Shown here: positions 1 through 8,423 of the stretch, piece after piece
How positions within the stretch are numbered: position 1 is the stretch's first letter
Layout: the number at the start of each line of letters is the position of its first letter
Source of the DNA: Lachnoclostridium sp. UBA1308
GTDB taxonomy: Bacteria; Bacillota; Clostridia; Lachnospirales; Lachnospiraceae
DNA: 64,000 bases
Assembly (NCBI GenBank): GCA_002307215.1
Contig: DBTU01000044.1
Coordinates: 80,358-144,357, forward strand
Direction: 5' to 3'
The notes under the pieces: generated by a model
What the model saw: only the letters and a program-made list of their open reading frames with translations
The model's database searches: none
Told to the model about the DNA's origin: nothing
Position numbers and translations under genes: made by a program

Positions 1-1442
1 TTATTAATTATGCGAAAAGCTTAACAGAATATTTTAATTCGGTAGCAGTGGATATGAATAGCATTCAAGATGAATGTAATTTTGAGATACGTAATCAGGT
101 GGATCAAATCAATTCAACCTCAAGCCAGATTGCAGCTTTAACCCAGCAGATTAATACACTGGAGGTTAACGGAGGTATCGCCAATGACCTGAGAGATCAG
201 CGGGCATTGCGGGTTGATGAACTTTCGAAACTTGCAAATATAACGGTGACAGAAAAAACAGTCGGAACAGCAGGCGGTCTCACAAGTTATGTTGTGAAGA
301 TGAATGGCGGCTCCTTGGTCGATGGCAATAAAAGCTATAAGCTATCGGTAGTACCGCGTTCTGAGAAAATCAACCAGAATGACATTGACGGTCTATACGA
401 TATCGAATGGGAGAATGGGCAGAAATTTGATTCCTATAATAAAAACATGGGAGGCTCACTACAAGCTCTGTTTGAGGTTCGTGATGGAAACAATCAATTT
501 AATCTGACCGGAACAGTCAGTGCGAATTCAGGAGATAACTTTGTAACCATGACGGATACAAACATTAACTGTGTAGAGAAAATGAATATACCTGAGGACG
601 GTAAGATTACCGTCGGAAATAGAGATTATGCCTATACCGGCTTTGAGGTTACAACGGATGAAGCAACCGGTAAATTTGTATATACCTTTGAACTTCAAGA
701 TCAGCTCACGGCTGATGCGGAAGAAGCTGTATCATCAATTGGAAAAGCTATAGACTACAAGGGTGTTCCTTATTATATGAGCAAGCTGAATGAATTTACA
801 CGTACCTATGCGAAAGCTTTCAATGATATTGAGCGAAAAGGCGTTGATTTGAACGGTGCTGCCGGAACGGATTTATTCACTGCTACCAGTAAGTTATCCG
901 GAGAGGAGTATACCTTTGGACCATTAGAAGACTCAGAGGATTACAGTTACTATGATTTTACTACCTTCAATTCCCAGACCGGAGGCTACTACAGTGAGCC
1001 GGAGGCCAATAAGCCGTTATACGGATCATATTATTTCATGACCGCTTCGAATTTTACGATCAATTCCGCTATGTTAGAGGATACCAGTCTTATGACAACC
1101 TCTACGAATGAGGTGGACGGAAGTGAAAGCAATGATATTGTCGATGAACTGATTGCGTTAAAGAGTAACAAAGAATTATTTGATAACGGAGCACCGGATG
1201 GTTATTATCAGACGTTGATTGCAGAGGTTGGAATTGATACGGATAAGGCCAATACATTTTCAGATAGCCAGAACAACATTCTGGATTCGATAAAAAATCA
1301 AAGATTATCCATATCGGGTGTTGATGTGGATGAAGAAGCTATGAGCCTGGTACGTTACCAGAATGCATATAATTTGTCTGCTAAGGTTATTACCGTAATG
1401 AATGAAATTTATGATAAATTGATTAATGAAATGGGTGTATAG
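1..1442 (+). CDS. flgK: Flagellar hook-associated protein 1 (FlgK), C-terminal part, cut by the window start
   Basis: FlgK forms the first of two junction zones between the flagellar hook and the filament, outside the cell. The reading frame is open to the window edge (first whole codon at 3), giving 479 visible residues, so a start codon inside the window is not needed and the internal GTG at 48 is not the true start. The visible N-terminal part is helical (NYAKSLTEYFNSVA, then QINSTSSQIAALTQQINTLE), as in the FlgK D1 region. The last 30 residues (LVRYQNAYNLSAKVITVMNE) are the typical coiled-coil D0 helix shared by axial proteins. It is followed by flgL, the second junction protein, after a 347-bp gap. 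The family call is secure; the missing N-terminus cannot be judged. Confidence 0.93.
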   Translation, partial: INYAKSLTEYFNSVAVDMNSIQDECNFEIRNQVDQINSTSSQIAALTQQINTLEVNGGIANDLRDQRALRVDELSKLANITVTEKTVGTAGGLTSYVVKMNGGSLVDGNKSYKLSVVPRSEKINQNDIDGLYDIEWENGQKFDSYNKNMGGSLQALFEVRDGNNQFNLTGTVSANSGDNFVTMTDTNINCVEKMNIPEDGKITVGNRDYAYTGFEVTTDEATGKFVYTFELQDQLTADAEEAVSSIGKAIDYKGVPYYMSKLNEFTRTYAKAFNDIERKGVDLNGAAGTDLFTATSKLSGEEYTFGPLEDSEDYSYYDFTTFNSQTGGYYSEPEANKPLYGSYYFMTASNFTINSAMLEDTSLMTTSTNEVDGSESNDIVDELIALKSNKELFDNGAPDGYYQTLIAEVGIDTDKANTFSDSQNNILDSIKNQRLSISGVDVDEEAMSLVRYQNAYNLSAKVITVMNEIYDKLINEMGV

Positions 1443-1531
1443 GTAAGGAATATTCAAAAGGGACGGTACATTGGCAATGTACCTGTGCTTCGATAACCTT
1501 AGAAATACATATATGAACGGAACAAATATGC

Positions 1532-1583
1532 AAGAGACAAGTATAAGAGACAAGTATAAGAGACAAATGCAAGAGATAAAGAC
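1532..1583. repeat. 13-bp tandem repeat, about 3.5 imperfect copies
   Basis: The unit AAGAGACAAGTAT is present exactly at 1532-1544 and 1545-1557. A third copy with a changed end follows (1558-1570), then a partial fourth. It is non-coding and lies just after flgK. Its function is unknown; it may be simple slippage. Confidence 0.7.
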
Positions 1584-1654
1584 AGTAAACAGAAATATAG
1601 AAGAAGAGTGGCTTAATTAAGTGGTGTTATAAAATAATCATATATTTTTAAGGC

Positions 1655-1682
1655 TTTATAAATATAACAAGATATCCGATAT
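1655..1682 (+). promoter_or_regulatory. Putative sigma-D (FliA-type) promoter for flgL
   Basis: The -10 box CCGATAT lies at 1676-1682. An exact TAAA lies at 1659-1662 (13-bp spacer), and TTTA lies at 1655-1658 at the 17-bp spacing seen before hag. The -10 match is exact but the -35 assignment is uncertain. Confidence 0.5.
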
Positions 1683-1789
1683 ATAGAAGGTAGCGACAAT
1701 TTGGATTTATCATATTTAGAATGTGAAGAGAATGATATATAGAATTAGTTATATATTTACTGCGGTTTATCGGGTTAGGAGGTTGGATT

Positions 1790-3289
1790 ATGAGAATAAC
1801 GAATAAAATGATGACGAATAATATGATGAGTAATATTAATAAGAATAAAGTGAACATGACCAAATTAGAGGAACAGTATTCGTCGGGGAAAAAAATTCAG
1901 CGGCCTTCCGATGACCCGATTATTGCGGTAAGAGCACTTAGGCTTAGAACAAATCTTTCAGAAATGAGTCAGTATTATGAGAAGAATATTCCGGATGCAC
2001 AGTCTTGGATGAGTGTAACAGAAAGTGCTTTGACTACGGTAAATAGCATATTATCGCAGGTGAATACTTATTGTGTACAGGGTAGTTCCGACACACTCAC
2101 AGAATCAGACCGATCATCCATTGCGGAGAATCTTGCGCAGATGAAACAGCAGATATATCAGGAGGGTAATACGAATTATGCCGGAAGGTATGTGTTTACC
2201 GGTTTTAAGACGGATAGTTCTTTAACCTTCACAGATGATGAGGCCTCCCTTTCTTATGACATTACGCAGAACTTTACAAATGATGATATACAGATTGTCA
2301 ATAAAATAACAGGTAGCTATAATCCGTCTGATTATGATGGAGTCACTCCGTTTGTTCCCGATGCTCCTGAGATGAATGAGGCATATCGAATCCAATTGGC
2401 ATATGATAATCTAAGTGATGCTCCTCCGGAAGGTATTCGCTATTATAAAAAGGATGCCTCGGGTGAACTGGTGGAACAGACATATACCGGCCCAATTAAT
2501 AAGGTATCATCAACAGTTGATGGTGCGTATACGCCGGCTGCGGGCGAAGTTAACTATATTCCTGAAACAGGGGAGATGATACTTGGGGCAGATGTATATG
2601 CGGAACTTCGTACGGCGGACAAAATACAAATCGATTATTCAAAAAGCGGATTTACAAGCGGAGAGTTAAAACCGGAGCACTATTTTACGTGCACAATGAC
2701 AGATAGTGATAAGCCGGATCAGGATCCAATTACTTATACAAAATCAGAGGAAGGTCAGAATATACAATATGAGGTGAATTATAACCAGAAACTTACTGTT
2801 AACACAGAAGGTTCTGATTCTATTACACATCGGATGGGACGTTGCATTGATGATCTTCTGAGTACGGTGGATGATGTTATTAATACAGAGAATAAGATTG
2901 CAGAAGTGGAAAAGAGATTAGAGGATTCCTCGTTAACAGAGGAGCAAAAAGATAGTTATAATAAAATGAAAGAGCAGTTGGGAACAGAACTGGACTTAAA
3001 GAAAAATGTAATGCAGGAGGCCTTCTCCAATGGAATAGCAATATCCTCGGAGGAACAGGACAGGGTAAATGCTTCAGTAGCGGATTTGGGAAGCAGGGAA
3101 GTGCGCCTTGAGCTTACAGAGAATCGTTTATCTAGCCAAAAGGTGGACTATGAGGATCTGATGTCGATGAATGAAGATGCGGATGTAGTCGATACTTATA
3201 TAAAATACGGTTCGGCTGAAACTATTTATAATGCTTCGCTGTCTGCGGCTTCTAAGGTAGTCAAGAATACCTTGCTTGACTTCTTGTAA
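1790..3289 (+). CDS. flgL: Flagellar hook-associated protein 3 (FlgL)
   Basis: FlgL forms the second hook-filament junction zone, joining FlgK to flagellin. The N-terminus (MRITNKMMTNNMMSNINKN) and the following SSGKKIQRPSDDP motif are typical of the FlgL/flagellin D0-D1 region. The C-terminal helix (YGSAETIYNASLSAASKVV) completes the coiled coil. At 499 aa it is longer than the roughly 300-aa enterobacterial protein; the extra length is a central insert around residues 170-320, which is where the exposed D2 domain sits. The start is supported by AGGAGG a few bases upstream. The protein is presumably secreted by the flagellar type III apparatus, so no signal peptide is expected. The gene follows flgK and precedes fliW, an order common in Firmicutes. 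Confidence 0.93.
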   Translation: MRITNKMMTNNMMSNINKNKVNMTKLEEQYSSGKKIQRPSDDPIIAVRALRLRTNLSEMSQYYEKNIPDAQSWMSVTESALTTVNSILSQVNTYCVQGSSDTLTESDRSSIAENLAQMKQQIYQEGNTNYAGRYVFTGFKTDSSLTFTDDEASLSYDITQNFTNDDIQIVNKITGSYNPSDYDGVTPFVPDAPEMNEAYRIQLAYDNLSDAPPEGIRYYKKDASGELVEQTYTGPINKVSSTVDGAYTPAAGEVNYIPETGEMILGADVYAELRTADKIQIDYSKSGFTSGELKPEHYFTCTMTDSDKPDQDPITYTKSEEGQNIQYEVNYNQKLTVNTEGSDSITHRMGRCIDDLLSTVDDVINTENKIAEVEKRLEDSSLTEEQKDSYNKMKEQLGTELDLKKNVMQEAFSNGIAISSEEQDRVNASVADLGSREVRLELTENRLSSQKVDYEDLMSMNEDADVVDTYIKYGSAETIYNASLSAASKVVKNTLLDFL

Positions 3290-3474
3290 AATATTAGATG
3301 CAAAATAAGTGTATTTCATGTATAATATTATTTGCAAAATATATATAATTTCTATATGGCATTTAATGAAGATATAAATGGTTTTTATGCGGTTTAAAAT
3401 GTAAAAAGTATAAAGTGTTTTTGAATTATATTCTTGTATGCGAAAGATTAAAGTTTGAAAGGAAGGTGCTTAAG

Positions 3475-3933
3475 GTGCTGGTAAATACAAGGCATTACGG
3501 AGAAATAGATTTAGACGAAGATAAAATCCTCTTTTTTGAAAACGGTATTCTGGGGTTTGAGGATTATAAGAAATATACATTGTTATATGATGAAGAGGGC
3601 GGCGAGAGATCGGATATTTCATGGCTTCAAAGCTTGGATGAAGTAGCTCTGGCGGTACCGGTAATCAGCCCGTTTCTCATAAAATCGGATTACAATCCGG
3701 AAGTTGAAGATGAACTTTTGAAACCACTCGGCGAAATTTCTGAGAATAATATTGCTGTTCTTGTTACAATAACGGTTCCGGCTGATGTTAAGAATATTTC
3801 TGCCAATTTAAAGGCGCCGATTGTTATTAATTCAGAGAACGGGAAATGCGCGCAGATTATAGTCGATAATCAGGACTATGAGGTGAAATATTATTTTTAC
3901 GACCAATTGAAGGCAGCAAAGGAGGGCAAATAA
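3475..3933 (+). CDS. fliW: Flagellar assembly factor FliW
   Basis: FliW binds flagellin and antagonises CsrA, coupling filament assembly to flagellin translation. I chose the GTG at 3475 because AAGGAAGG ends 8-9 bases upstream and the product then begins VLVNTRHYGEI, the usual FliW N-terminus, with 152 aa, the usual length. The frame stays open upstream to 3415, but those residues look like translated leader. The family signature is the acidic FENGILGFEDYKKYTLL segment near residues 20-36, followed by a compact beta fold. It ends one base before csrA, so the two genes are almost certainly co-translated. In Bacillus the same pair controls hag, and hag lies 3.5 kb downstream here. Confidence 0.92.
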   Translation: MLVNTRHYGEIDLDEDKILFFENGILGFEDYKKYTLLYDEEGGERSDISWLQSLDEVALAVPVISPFLIKSDYNPEVEDELLKPLGEISENNIAVLVTITVPADVKNISANLKAPIVINSENGKCAQIIVDNQDYEVKYYFYDQLKAAKEGK

Positions 3934-3934
3934 T

Positions 3935-4156
3935 ATGTTGGCCCTATCAAGAAAGATTAATGAATCGATTATCATTGGAAATGATATTGAGCTTACAATC
4001 CTGGAGGTTAAGGGAGATCAGGTGAAGATCGGTATCAGTGCTCCGAAATCAATTCCTATTTACCGCAAAGAAATCTATCTTCAGATAAAGGAATCGAATA
4101 AAGAAGCGGCAGAAACTATAGTTACAGATGAGGTGCTGAAGAAACTCTTTCAATAA
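3935..4156 (+). CDS. csrA: Carbon storage regulator / translational repressor CsrA
   Basis: CsrA is a small dimeric RNA-binding protein that blocks ribosome access at GGA motifs. The 73-aa product begins MLALSRKINESIIIG and keeps the RNA-contacting residues Leu4, Arg6 and Arg44 (in IPIYRKEI). The start overlaps the end of fliW with a one-base gap, and the ribosome site lies inside the fliW 3' end (AGGAGGG). In Bacillus, FliW sequesters CsrA until flagellin is exported. The GGA-bearing hag leader in this window (7470-7508) is the obvious target. The gene is followed by about 245 non-coding bases containing the flaG promoter. Confidence 0.95.
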   Translation: MLALSRKINESIIIGNDIELTILEVKGDQVKIGISAPKSIPIYRKEIYLQIKESNKEAAETIVTDEVLKKLFQ

Positions 4157-4275
4157 TTAAAATAAATATTTGGTATGAAATAATCAGACTTTTCGGTGCA
4201 GCTATTAAAATCAATTGCAGTCGGCAGGTCTTTTTATGTTTTTTATGATTCTTAATAGAAATTTATTAAAAGATA

Positions 4276-4303
4276 TTAATAAATCACGACAAGAAACCGA
4301 TAT
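4276..4303 (+). promoter_or_regulatory. Putative sigma-D promoter for flaG-fliD-fliS
   Basis: The -10 box CCGATAT lies at 4297-4303, with TTAA at 4276-4279 (17-bp spacer) or TAAA at 4280-4283 (13-bp spacer). It sits about 100 bp before flaG in a non-coding gap, and the same -10 box precedes flgL and hag. Confidence 0.55.
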
Positions 4304-4402
4304 ATGTGATAGACGTTAATGCAGATTATACAGTCAAGGATGGCATAAGCATTATGGTAAACATTTATTGAGTGAAACCAAAACACATGGAGGTGTATTA
4401 GC

Positions 4403-4825
4403 ATGGCATTAGGAGCAATATCAGGAGGAGGTTACAGTAGCGAGACGGCTGGAATTTCCCAGACAGTAAAAAAGGATACAGATTATACACAAGGTACAGA
4501 AACAGTTGACTTGAATATCACAGAGACGCCGGCAGCATCCGAAAGCAATAGTGCGGAGAATAAGTCTGAAAGCGAACAAAATAAAGGGCAAAAGGACAGA
4601 TCAGTATCTGCAAAACAGATAAAAGATGCGATTTCTAAAGCAAACAGTAAGATGCGTCTGACCAGATGTGAGTTTGCCTATCATGAGGAAACAAAGCGGA
4701 TATCGATAAAGGTAATTGATAAAGATACAGATAAGGTGATTCGGGAGATCCCCCCGGAGGAAACCTTGGAAATGCTCCAGAAGATGTGGGAGATGGCAGG
4801 TCTTCTTGTAGATGAGAGAAGGTAA
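4403..4825 (+). CDS. flaG: Flagellar protein FlaG
   Basis: FlaG is a small protein of flagellated bacteria, encoded just before fliD and associated with control of filament length; its exact mechanism is unsettled. The 140-aa product has a low-complexity Ser/Thr/Glu-rich N-terminal half (residues 1-70). The conserved FlaG domain follows, with the motifs CEFAYHEETKRISIKVID, TDKVIREIPPEETLEML and a terminal WEMAGLLVDERR. GGAGG 9 bases upstream supports the start. fliD begins 12 bases after the stop, so the two are in one operon, probably driven by the sigma-D-like promoter at 4276-4303. Confidence 0.9.
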   Translation: MALGAISGGGYSSETAGISQTVKKDTDYTQGTETVDLNITETPAASESNSAENKSESEQNKGQKDRSVSAKQIKDAISKANSKMRLTRCEFAYHEETKRISIKVIDKDTDKVIREIPPEETLEMLQKMWEMAGLLVDERR

Positions 4826-4837
4826 GGAGGAATTCAT

Positions 4838-6367
4838 ATGGCAATTAAATTATCAGGCTTAGTATCGAACATGGATACGGACAGTATTGTTAAACAACTG
4901 ATGAGCGCACAGCGCTTAAAGGCTACGAAGATAGAGAATAAGAAAACAACCACAGAGTGGAAGCAAGATATTTGGAAAGACTTAAACTCTAAAATATATT
5001 CCTTCTATACCGGTACCTTATCAAAGGTAAAATTACAGTCAAGCTATAATACCAATAAGGTAACTTCTTCAGATGAAAATAATGCTACTGTAACAGCGGG
5101 GTCAAGTGCGACAACAGGTACACATACACTAAAGATCAGCCAACTCGCTTCGGCGCAGAATGTAACCGGTGCAGTTGTTGATTCAGGTGTTACAGGAACT
5201 ACAAATCTTTCAAGTCTTGGATACGCCGTAGGCGATAAGATTTCGGTGAAAGTTGGCAGTAAAACTACAACTCTTGACATTACAGAGACCTCTACGGTAA
5301 ATGATGTGGTATCAAAGCTGAAGAGTGGTGGGGTGAATGCAAGCTTCGATGCAACACAAAAGCGTTTCTTTATCAGCTCTAAGCAGAGCGGAAGTGCAAA
5401 TGCTTTTGAGTTGACATCTTCTAATACCACAGCTCTTGCGAAACTTGGGCTGAACAGTATCGAACTGGATGCCGATAGTGTACCGTTTGCCACAGGGACA
5501 GCTTCTATGACATTGAATGCTCCGAAGGATGCCAAGTTTGTCTATAACGGAGTGGAAATGACTAGCTCTTCGAATTTAGTCAATGTCAATGGACTGTCGA
5601 TAACGTTAAAGTCAGTAACGGACGGAAGTGATACTGCGTCAGAGTCAGATGACGAGGTGATTAATCTGAACATAACCAATGACACAAGCGCCACTTACGA
5701 TATGGTGAAGGGTTTTATCAAAGAATATAACGATATTCTGAAACAAATGAATACCTATTACGACGCAGACCCGGCAAAGGGTTACGATCCTTTGACAGAT
5801 GATCAGAAGGAGGCCATGTCAGATTCGGAAGTTGAAAAGTGGGAAGCTAAAATTAAAGATTCCCTACTGCGTCGGGATGACAATTTAGGCAGTTTGATTA
5901 ATACCATGAGAACCTCCATGAACGGTGTTGTCAAGGTTGATGGAAAAAGCTATTCATTATCCTCCTTTGGAATAAGCTCGGTTAGTTATACGGAAAATGG
6001 TCTTCTTCATATTAACGGAGATGAGGATGATAGCCTTGTATCGGGAGAAGATAAGGATCTTATGAAGGCGCTTGAGGAGAATCCGGATAAAGTCGCTCAG
6101 GTGTTGTCAGGACTTGCTACTAATCTTTATAGTAAATTCTCGGAAGGCATGAAGAGTTCATCTCTCCGAAGTGTATTGACCTTATACAACGATAAAGAAA
6201 TAAAGAAGCAGATTGATGGTTATACGGATGATCTTGCTACCTTCGAGGATAAGATGAATGATATGGAGGAGAGATACAATAAGCAGTTTACTGCGATGGA
6301 AACAGCAATGTCAAAAATGAACTCTCAGAGTTCATCTCTTAGTGCTATGCTTGGTACAAGTAGTTGA
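4838..6367 (+). CDS. fliD: Flagellar filament cap protein FliD (hook-associated protein 2)
   Basis: FliD forms the cap at the filament tip and folds incoming flagellin subunits. The N-terminus (MAIKLSGLVSNMDTDSIVKQ) is the conserved FliD_N start. The middle is rich in Ser, Thr and Asp, as expected for the exposed D2/D3 domains (residues 80-300). The C-terminal 80 residues are a helical D0 segment (YTDDLATFEDKMNDMEERYN) ending near MNSQSSSLSAML. Length (509 aa) is normal. The ribosome site AAGGAGGA lies directly upstream, and the gene follows flaG by 12 bp. It should be exported by the flagellar type III system with FliS or FlgN/FliT-like chaperones, both encoded next. Confidence 0.94.
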   Translation: MAIKLSGLVSNMDTDSIVKQLMSAQRLKATKIENKKTTTEWKQDIWKDLNSKIYSFYTGTLSKVKLQSSYNTNKVTSSDENNATVTAGSSATTGTHTLKISQLASAQNVTGAVVDSGVTGTTNLSSLGYAVGDKISVKVGSKTTTLDITETSTVNDVVSKLKSGGVNASFDATQKRFFISSKQSGSANAFELTSSNTTALAKLGLNSIELDADSVPFATGTASMTLNAPKDAKFVYNGVEMTSSSNLVNVNGLSITLKSVTDGSDTASESDDEVINLNITNDTSATYDMVKGFIKEYNDILKQMNTYYDADPAKGYDPLTDDQKEAMSDSEVEKWEAKIKDSLLRRDDNLGSLINTMRTSMNGVVKVDGKSYSLSSFGISSVSYTENGLLHINGDEDDSLVSGEDKDLMKALEENPDKVAQVLSGLATNLYSKFSEGMKSSSLRSVLTLYNDKEIKKQIDGYTDDLATFEDKMNDMEERYNKQFTAMETAMSKMNSQSSSLSAMLGTSS

Positions 6368-6430
6368 TTCCCTTTCACAACATAGAATACGGTTGACTTA
6401 TTTACAGTAATGATACAGGAGGAATATAGA

Positions 6431-6796
6431 ATGGCTATGAATGCGGCAGCTACATATCAAGACAGCAAAATTTTAACCGCTACAGCGGCAGAACTGACAC
6501 TAATGCTCTATGAGGGGGCAATAAAGTTCTGCAATTTGGCGTTAATGGGGTTGGAAAAGAAGGATTATTTTAAGACAAACATAAATATTGTTAAGGCTGA
6601 GCAAATCATTGCCGAATTACGCGGGACTCTTGATTTTAAATATCCTGTGGCAAAGAGCTTTGAAGAAGTGTATAATCTGATATACAGTAGACTAATACAG
6701 GCTAATATTAAGAAGGACGATGAAACTTTAACCGAAGCACTTGGATATATCAGAGAGATGCGGGATACTTGGAAGGAAGTCATGCGTCTGGCTTAA
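6431..6796 (+). CDS. fliS: Flagellin-specific export chaperone FliS
   Basis: FliS binds the C-terminus of flagellin in the cytoplasm and prevents premature polymerisation. In Bacillus it also strengthens FliW-flagellin binding. The product (121 aa) is all helical, with the family motifs AAATYQDSKILTATAAELTLMLYEGAIK at the N-terminus and a YIREMRDTWKEVM helix at the C-terminus. The frame is open from an ATG at 6410, but AGGAGG at 6418-6423 lies inside that extension and is correctly spaced for the ATG at 6431, which gives the normal MAMNAAATYQ start. It lies 63 bp after fliD. Confidence 0.93.
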   Translation: MAMNAAATYQDSKILTATAAELTLMLYEGAIKFCNLALMGLEKKDYFKTNINIVKAEQIIAELRGTLDFKYPVAKSFEEVYNLIYSRLIQANIKKDDETLTEALGYIREMRDTWKEVMRLA

Positions 6797-6841
6797 TCGG
6801 ACGATTAAAGTCTGCGGCATATTCTCGAGAGGATGAACAGG

Positions 6842-7339
6842 ATGGAGCTAGAAAATCAGGCAGCCAAACAGGTTTATATCAAGCTGTTGGAGGACACTTT
6901 ATCGAAAAAAGCAGAGGTTTTAAAAAAGCTGGTAGAATTAACAATGTTGCAGGAAAATATGGTTTCCTCGGATGATTTTGATGAAGAGGATCTTCTAAAG
7001 ACTGTTACACAAAAAGAAGAGCAAATTAACATATTAACGAAACTGGATGACGGTTTTGAACAGTTGTTTCAAAGCGTAAAAGATGAGCTTAATGTCAATA
7101 AGGAAAGCTACACACACGAGATAACTACCTTGAAAGAGTTGATTGCTGTAATCACGGACATGAGTGTTTCGCTCCAGGCCATGGAAAAACGTAATAAGGC
7201 GCGAATGGAAGTTTATTTTTCTACGAAACGCAAGGAAATCCGCAGTTCAAGGATCAGTAGTAGGACGGTTGCTAATTATTACAAAACCATGTCGAAGCAG
7301 CAGGAGAGCCAATCATATTTTTATGACAAAAAAAAGTGA
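6842..7339 (+). CDS. FlgN/FliT-like coiled-coil flagellar chaperone (predicted)
   Basis: The product is about 165 aa, soluble, charged and almost entirely helical, with heptad-like runs in residues 5-60 and 95-135 and a basic C-terminus (RTVANYYKTMSKQQ). Small helical proteins at this position, between fliS and hag, are usually FlgN- or FliT-type chaperones for hook-associated proteins. I see no residue-level signature that decides between them. The ATG at 6833 is also possible, but GAGAGG at 6827-6832 abuts it and is better spaced for the ATG at 6842. It starts 45 bp after fliS and is followed by the hag promoter. Confidence 0.7.
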   Translation: MELENQAAKQVYIKLLEDTLSKKAEVLKKLVELTMLQENMVSSDDFDEEDLLKTVTQKEEQINILTKLDDGFEQLFQSVKDELNVNKESYTHEITTLKELIAVITDMSVSLQAMEKRNKARMEVYFSTKRKEIRSSRISSRTVANYYKTMSKQQESQSYFYDKKK

Positions 7340-7358
7340 AAAAAGTTATTTTCAGGTG

Positions 7359-7386
7359 TAAACTTTTAATAAAATGATACCGATAT
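7359..7386 (+). promoter_or_regulatory. Sigma-D-type promoter of the flagellin gene
   Basis: The -35 element TAAA (7359-7362), a 17-bp spacer and the -10 element CCGATAT (7380-7386) closely match the sigma-D/FliA consensus. They place the transcript start near 7393, which leaves a leader of about 120 nt before the flagellin start codon. Confidence 0.75.
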
Positions 7387-7394
7387 ATATAGTA

Positions 7395-7508
7395 AGTAAG
7401 AAGCATTCTTACTAAAGTTATTTCTTCTCGAAGGAGCGTACGACCGGATGGAAGAAAACCAAAAATCATAGCAGCATGGATGCTGCTAACTAATAATTTC
7501 AAGGAGGA
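7395..7508 (+). promoter_or_regulatory. hag mRNA leader with predicted CsrA-binding hairpin
   Basis: The leader begins with an 8-bp hairpin (7395-7402 with 7406-7413). A perfect hairpin then follows: 7470-7477 AGCAGCAT pairs with 7480-7487 ATGCTGCT and exposes an AUGGAU hexaloop, a good fit to the ANGGA CsrA site. A second GGA pair lies in the ribosome site AAGGAGGA (7501-7508), about 25 nt downstream. Extra single-stranded GGA triplets occur at 7433, 7446 and 7450. In Bacillus hag, CsrA binds one upstream hairpin plus the Shine-Dalgarno region in the same way. The structure is read by eye, not folded. Confidence 0.65.
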
Positions 7509-7514
7509 ATTAAT

Positions 7515-8333
7515 ATGATAGTACAACACAATATGGCTGCGGCCAACACTAACAGACAGTTAGGAATTACAACAGGTAGTCTTGCTAAATCAACTGAGAA
7601 GTTATCTTCCGGTTACAGAATTAACCGTGCAGGTGATGATGCAGCTGGTCTTTCCATCTCTGAAAAGATGCGTGGACAGATCAAAGGTCTTGAGCAGGCT
7701 TCAGCAAATGCACAGGACGGTATCTCCTTAATCCAGACAGCAGAAGGTGCTCTTAATGAGACACACTCCATTCTTCAAAGAATGAGAGAGTTAACCGTTC
7801 AGGCAGCTAACGATACTAACGTATCCGCTGACCGTGTTTCTATTCAGAAAGAGATTGTTGCGTTAACATGTGAAGTTTCACGTATTGCAGGACAGACTGA
7901 GTTCAATACCCAGACATTGTTAAGCGGCGGCTTCACTAACAAGAGTCTTCAGGTTGGCGCTAATAAGGGTCAGAATATCCACTTTACCATTGCTGGCATG
8001 ACAGCAAGTAAATTAGGTATTGATACCCTTGCTTCTAAGGTTAGCCAGTATTCTTTAGCAACAGGAGCGTTATCTACCCTTGATCATGCTATCAAGCAAG
8101 TATCTACTGAGAGATCTAAGTTAGGCGCTTTGCAGAACAGATTAGAGCATACCATTGCTAATGCCGACAACACATCAGAGAATCTTCAGGCAGCTGAATC
8201 TCGTATCCGTGATGTTGATATGGCGAAAGAGATGGTACAGTACTCCAAGAACAATATTCTGCAGCAGGCTGCACAATCAATGCTTTCCCAGGCAAATCAA
8301 TCAACCCAGGGTGTATTGTCATTATTACAGTAA
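7515..8333 (+). CDS. hag: Flagellin (filament subunit)
   Basis: Flagellin polymerises into the filament. The N-terminus (MIVQHNMAAANTNRQLGI, then EKLSSGYRINRAGDDAAGL) and the C-terminus (DMAKEMVQYSKNNILQQAAQ, ending QGVLSLLQ) are the classical D0/D1 helices. At 272 aa it is close to the minimal flagellin, with only about 50 residues between the conserved domains, so glycans would have to sit on a very small exposed surface. Cys119 (in VALTCEVSRIAG) is unusual, since flagellins normally lack cysteine. Translation starts after AAGGAGGA. Codon use is more biased than in its neighbours, fitting high expression. It is likely controlled by sigma-D and CsrA-FliW, and modified by the Maf proteins encoded next. 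Confidence 0.96.
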   Translation: MIVQHNMAAANTNRQLGITTGSLAKSTEKLSSGYRINRAGDDAAGLSISEKMRGQIKGLEQASANAQDGISLIQTAEGALNETHSILQRMRELTVQAANDTNVSADRVSIQKEIVALTCEVSRIAGQTEFNTQTLLSGGFTNKSLQVGANKGQNIHFTIAGMTASKLGIDTLASKVSQYSLATGALSTLDHAIKQVSTERSKLGALQNRLEHTIANADNTSENLQAAESRIRDVDMAKEMVQYSKNNILQQAAQSMLSQANQSTQGVLSLLQ

Positions 8334-8358
8334 GCATTACAAATATTACTATGGTGAT

Positions 8359-8390
8359 ATGGGGCTGACCTTCGGGTCAACCCCATTTTA
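8359..8390 (+). terminator. Intrinsic terminator of hag
   Basis: The 12-bp stem 8359-8370 pairs with 8375-8386 around a TTCG tetraloop, with one C-A mismatch, and is followed by TTTTA. It lies 26 bp after the hag stop and is likely to stop most hag transcripts before the island. Confidence 0.85.
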
Positions 8391-8423
8391 CTTAACCGGA
8401 AGTTATATAAAAAAGGAGTTTGA

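Larger units (their letters stand above)
1443..1789. other. flgK-flgL intergenic region (347 bp)
   Basis: I see no gene here. The stretch holds a 13-bp imperfect tandem repeat (1532-1583) and a sigma-D-like -10 box CCGATAT (1676-1682), followed by the AGGAGG of flgL at about 1778-1783. A gap this long between flgK and flgL suggests that flgL has its own promoter. Confidence 0.6.

Noticed and set aside
4160..4250. Terminator-like sequence after csrA ending in CTTTTTATG
   Set aside because: Only four consecutive pairs (AGAC/GTCT) can be formed around a long loop; too weak to call.
5044..5535. 163-codon open frame on the minus strand inside fliD
   Set aside because: It is fully inside a well-supported gene, its text mirrors the Ser/Thr-rich fliD codons, and it has no ribosome site.
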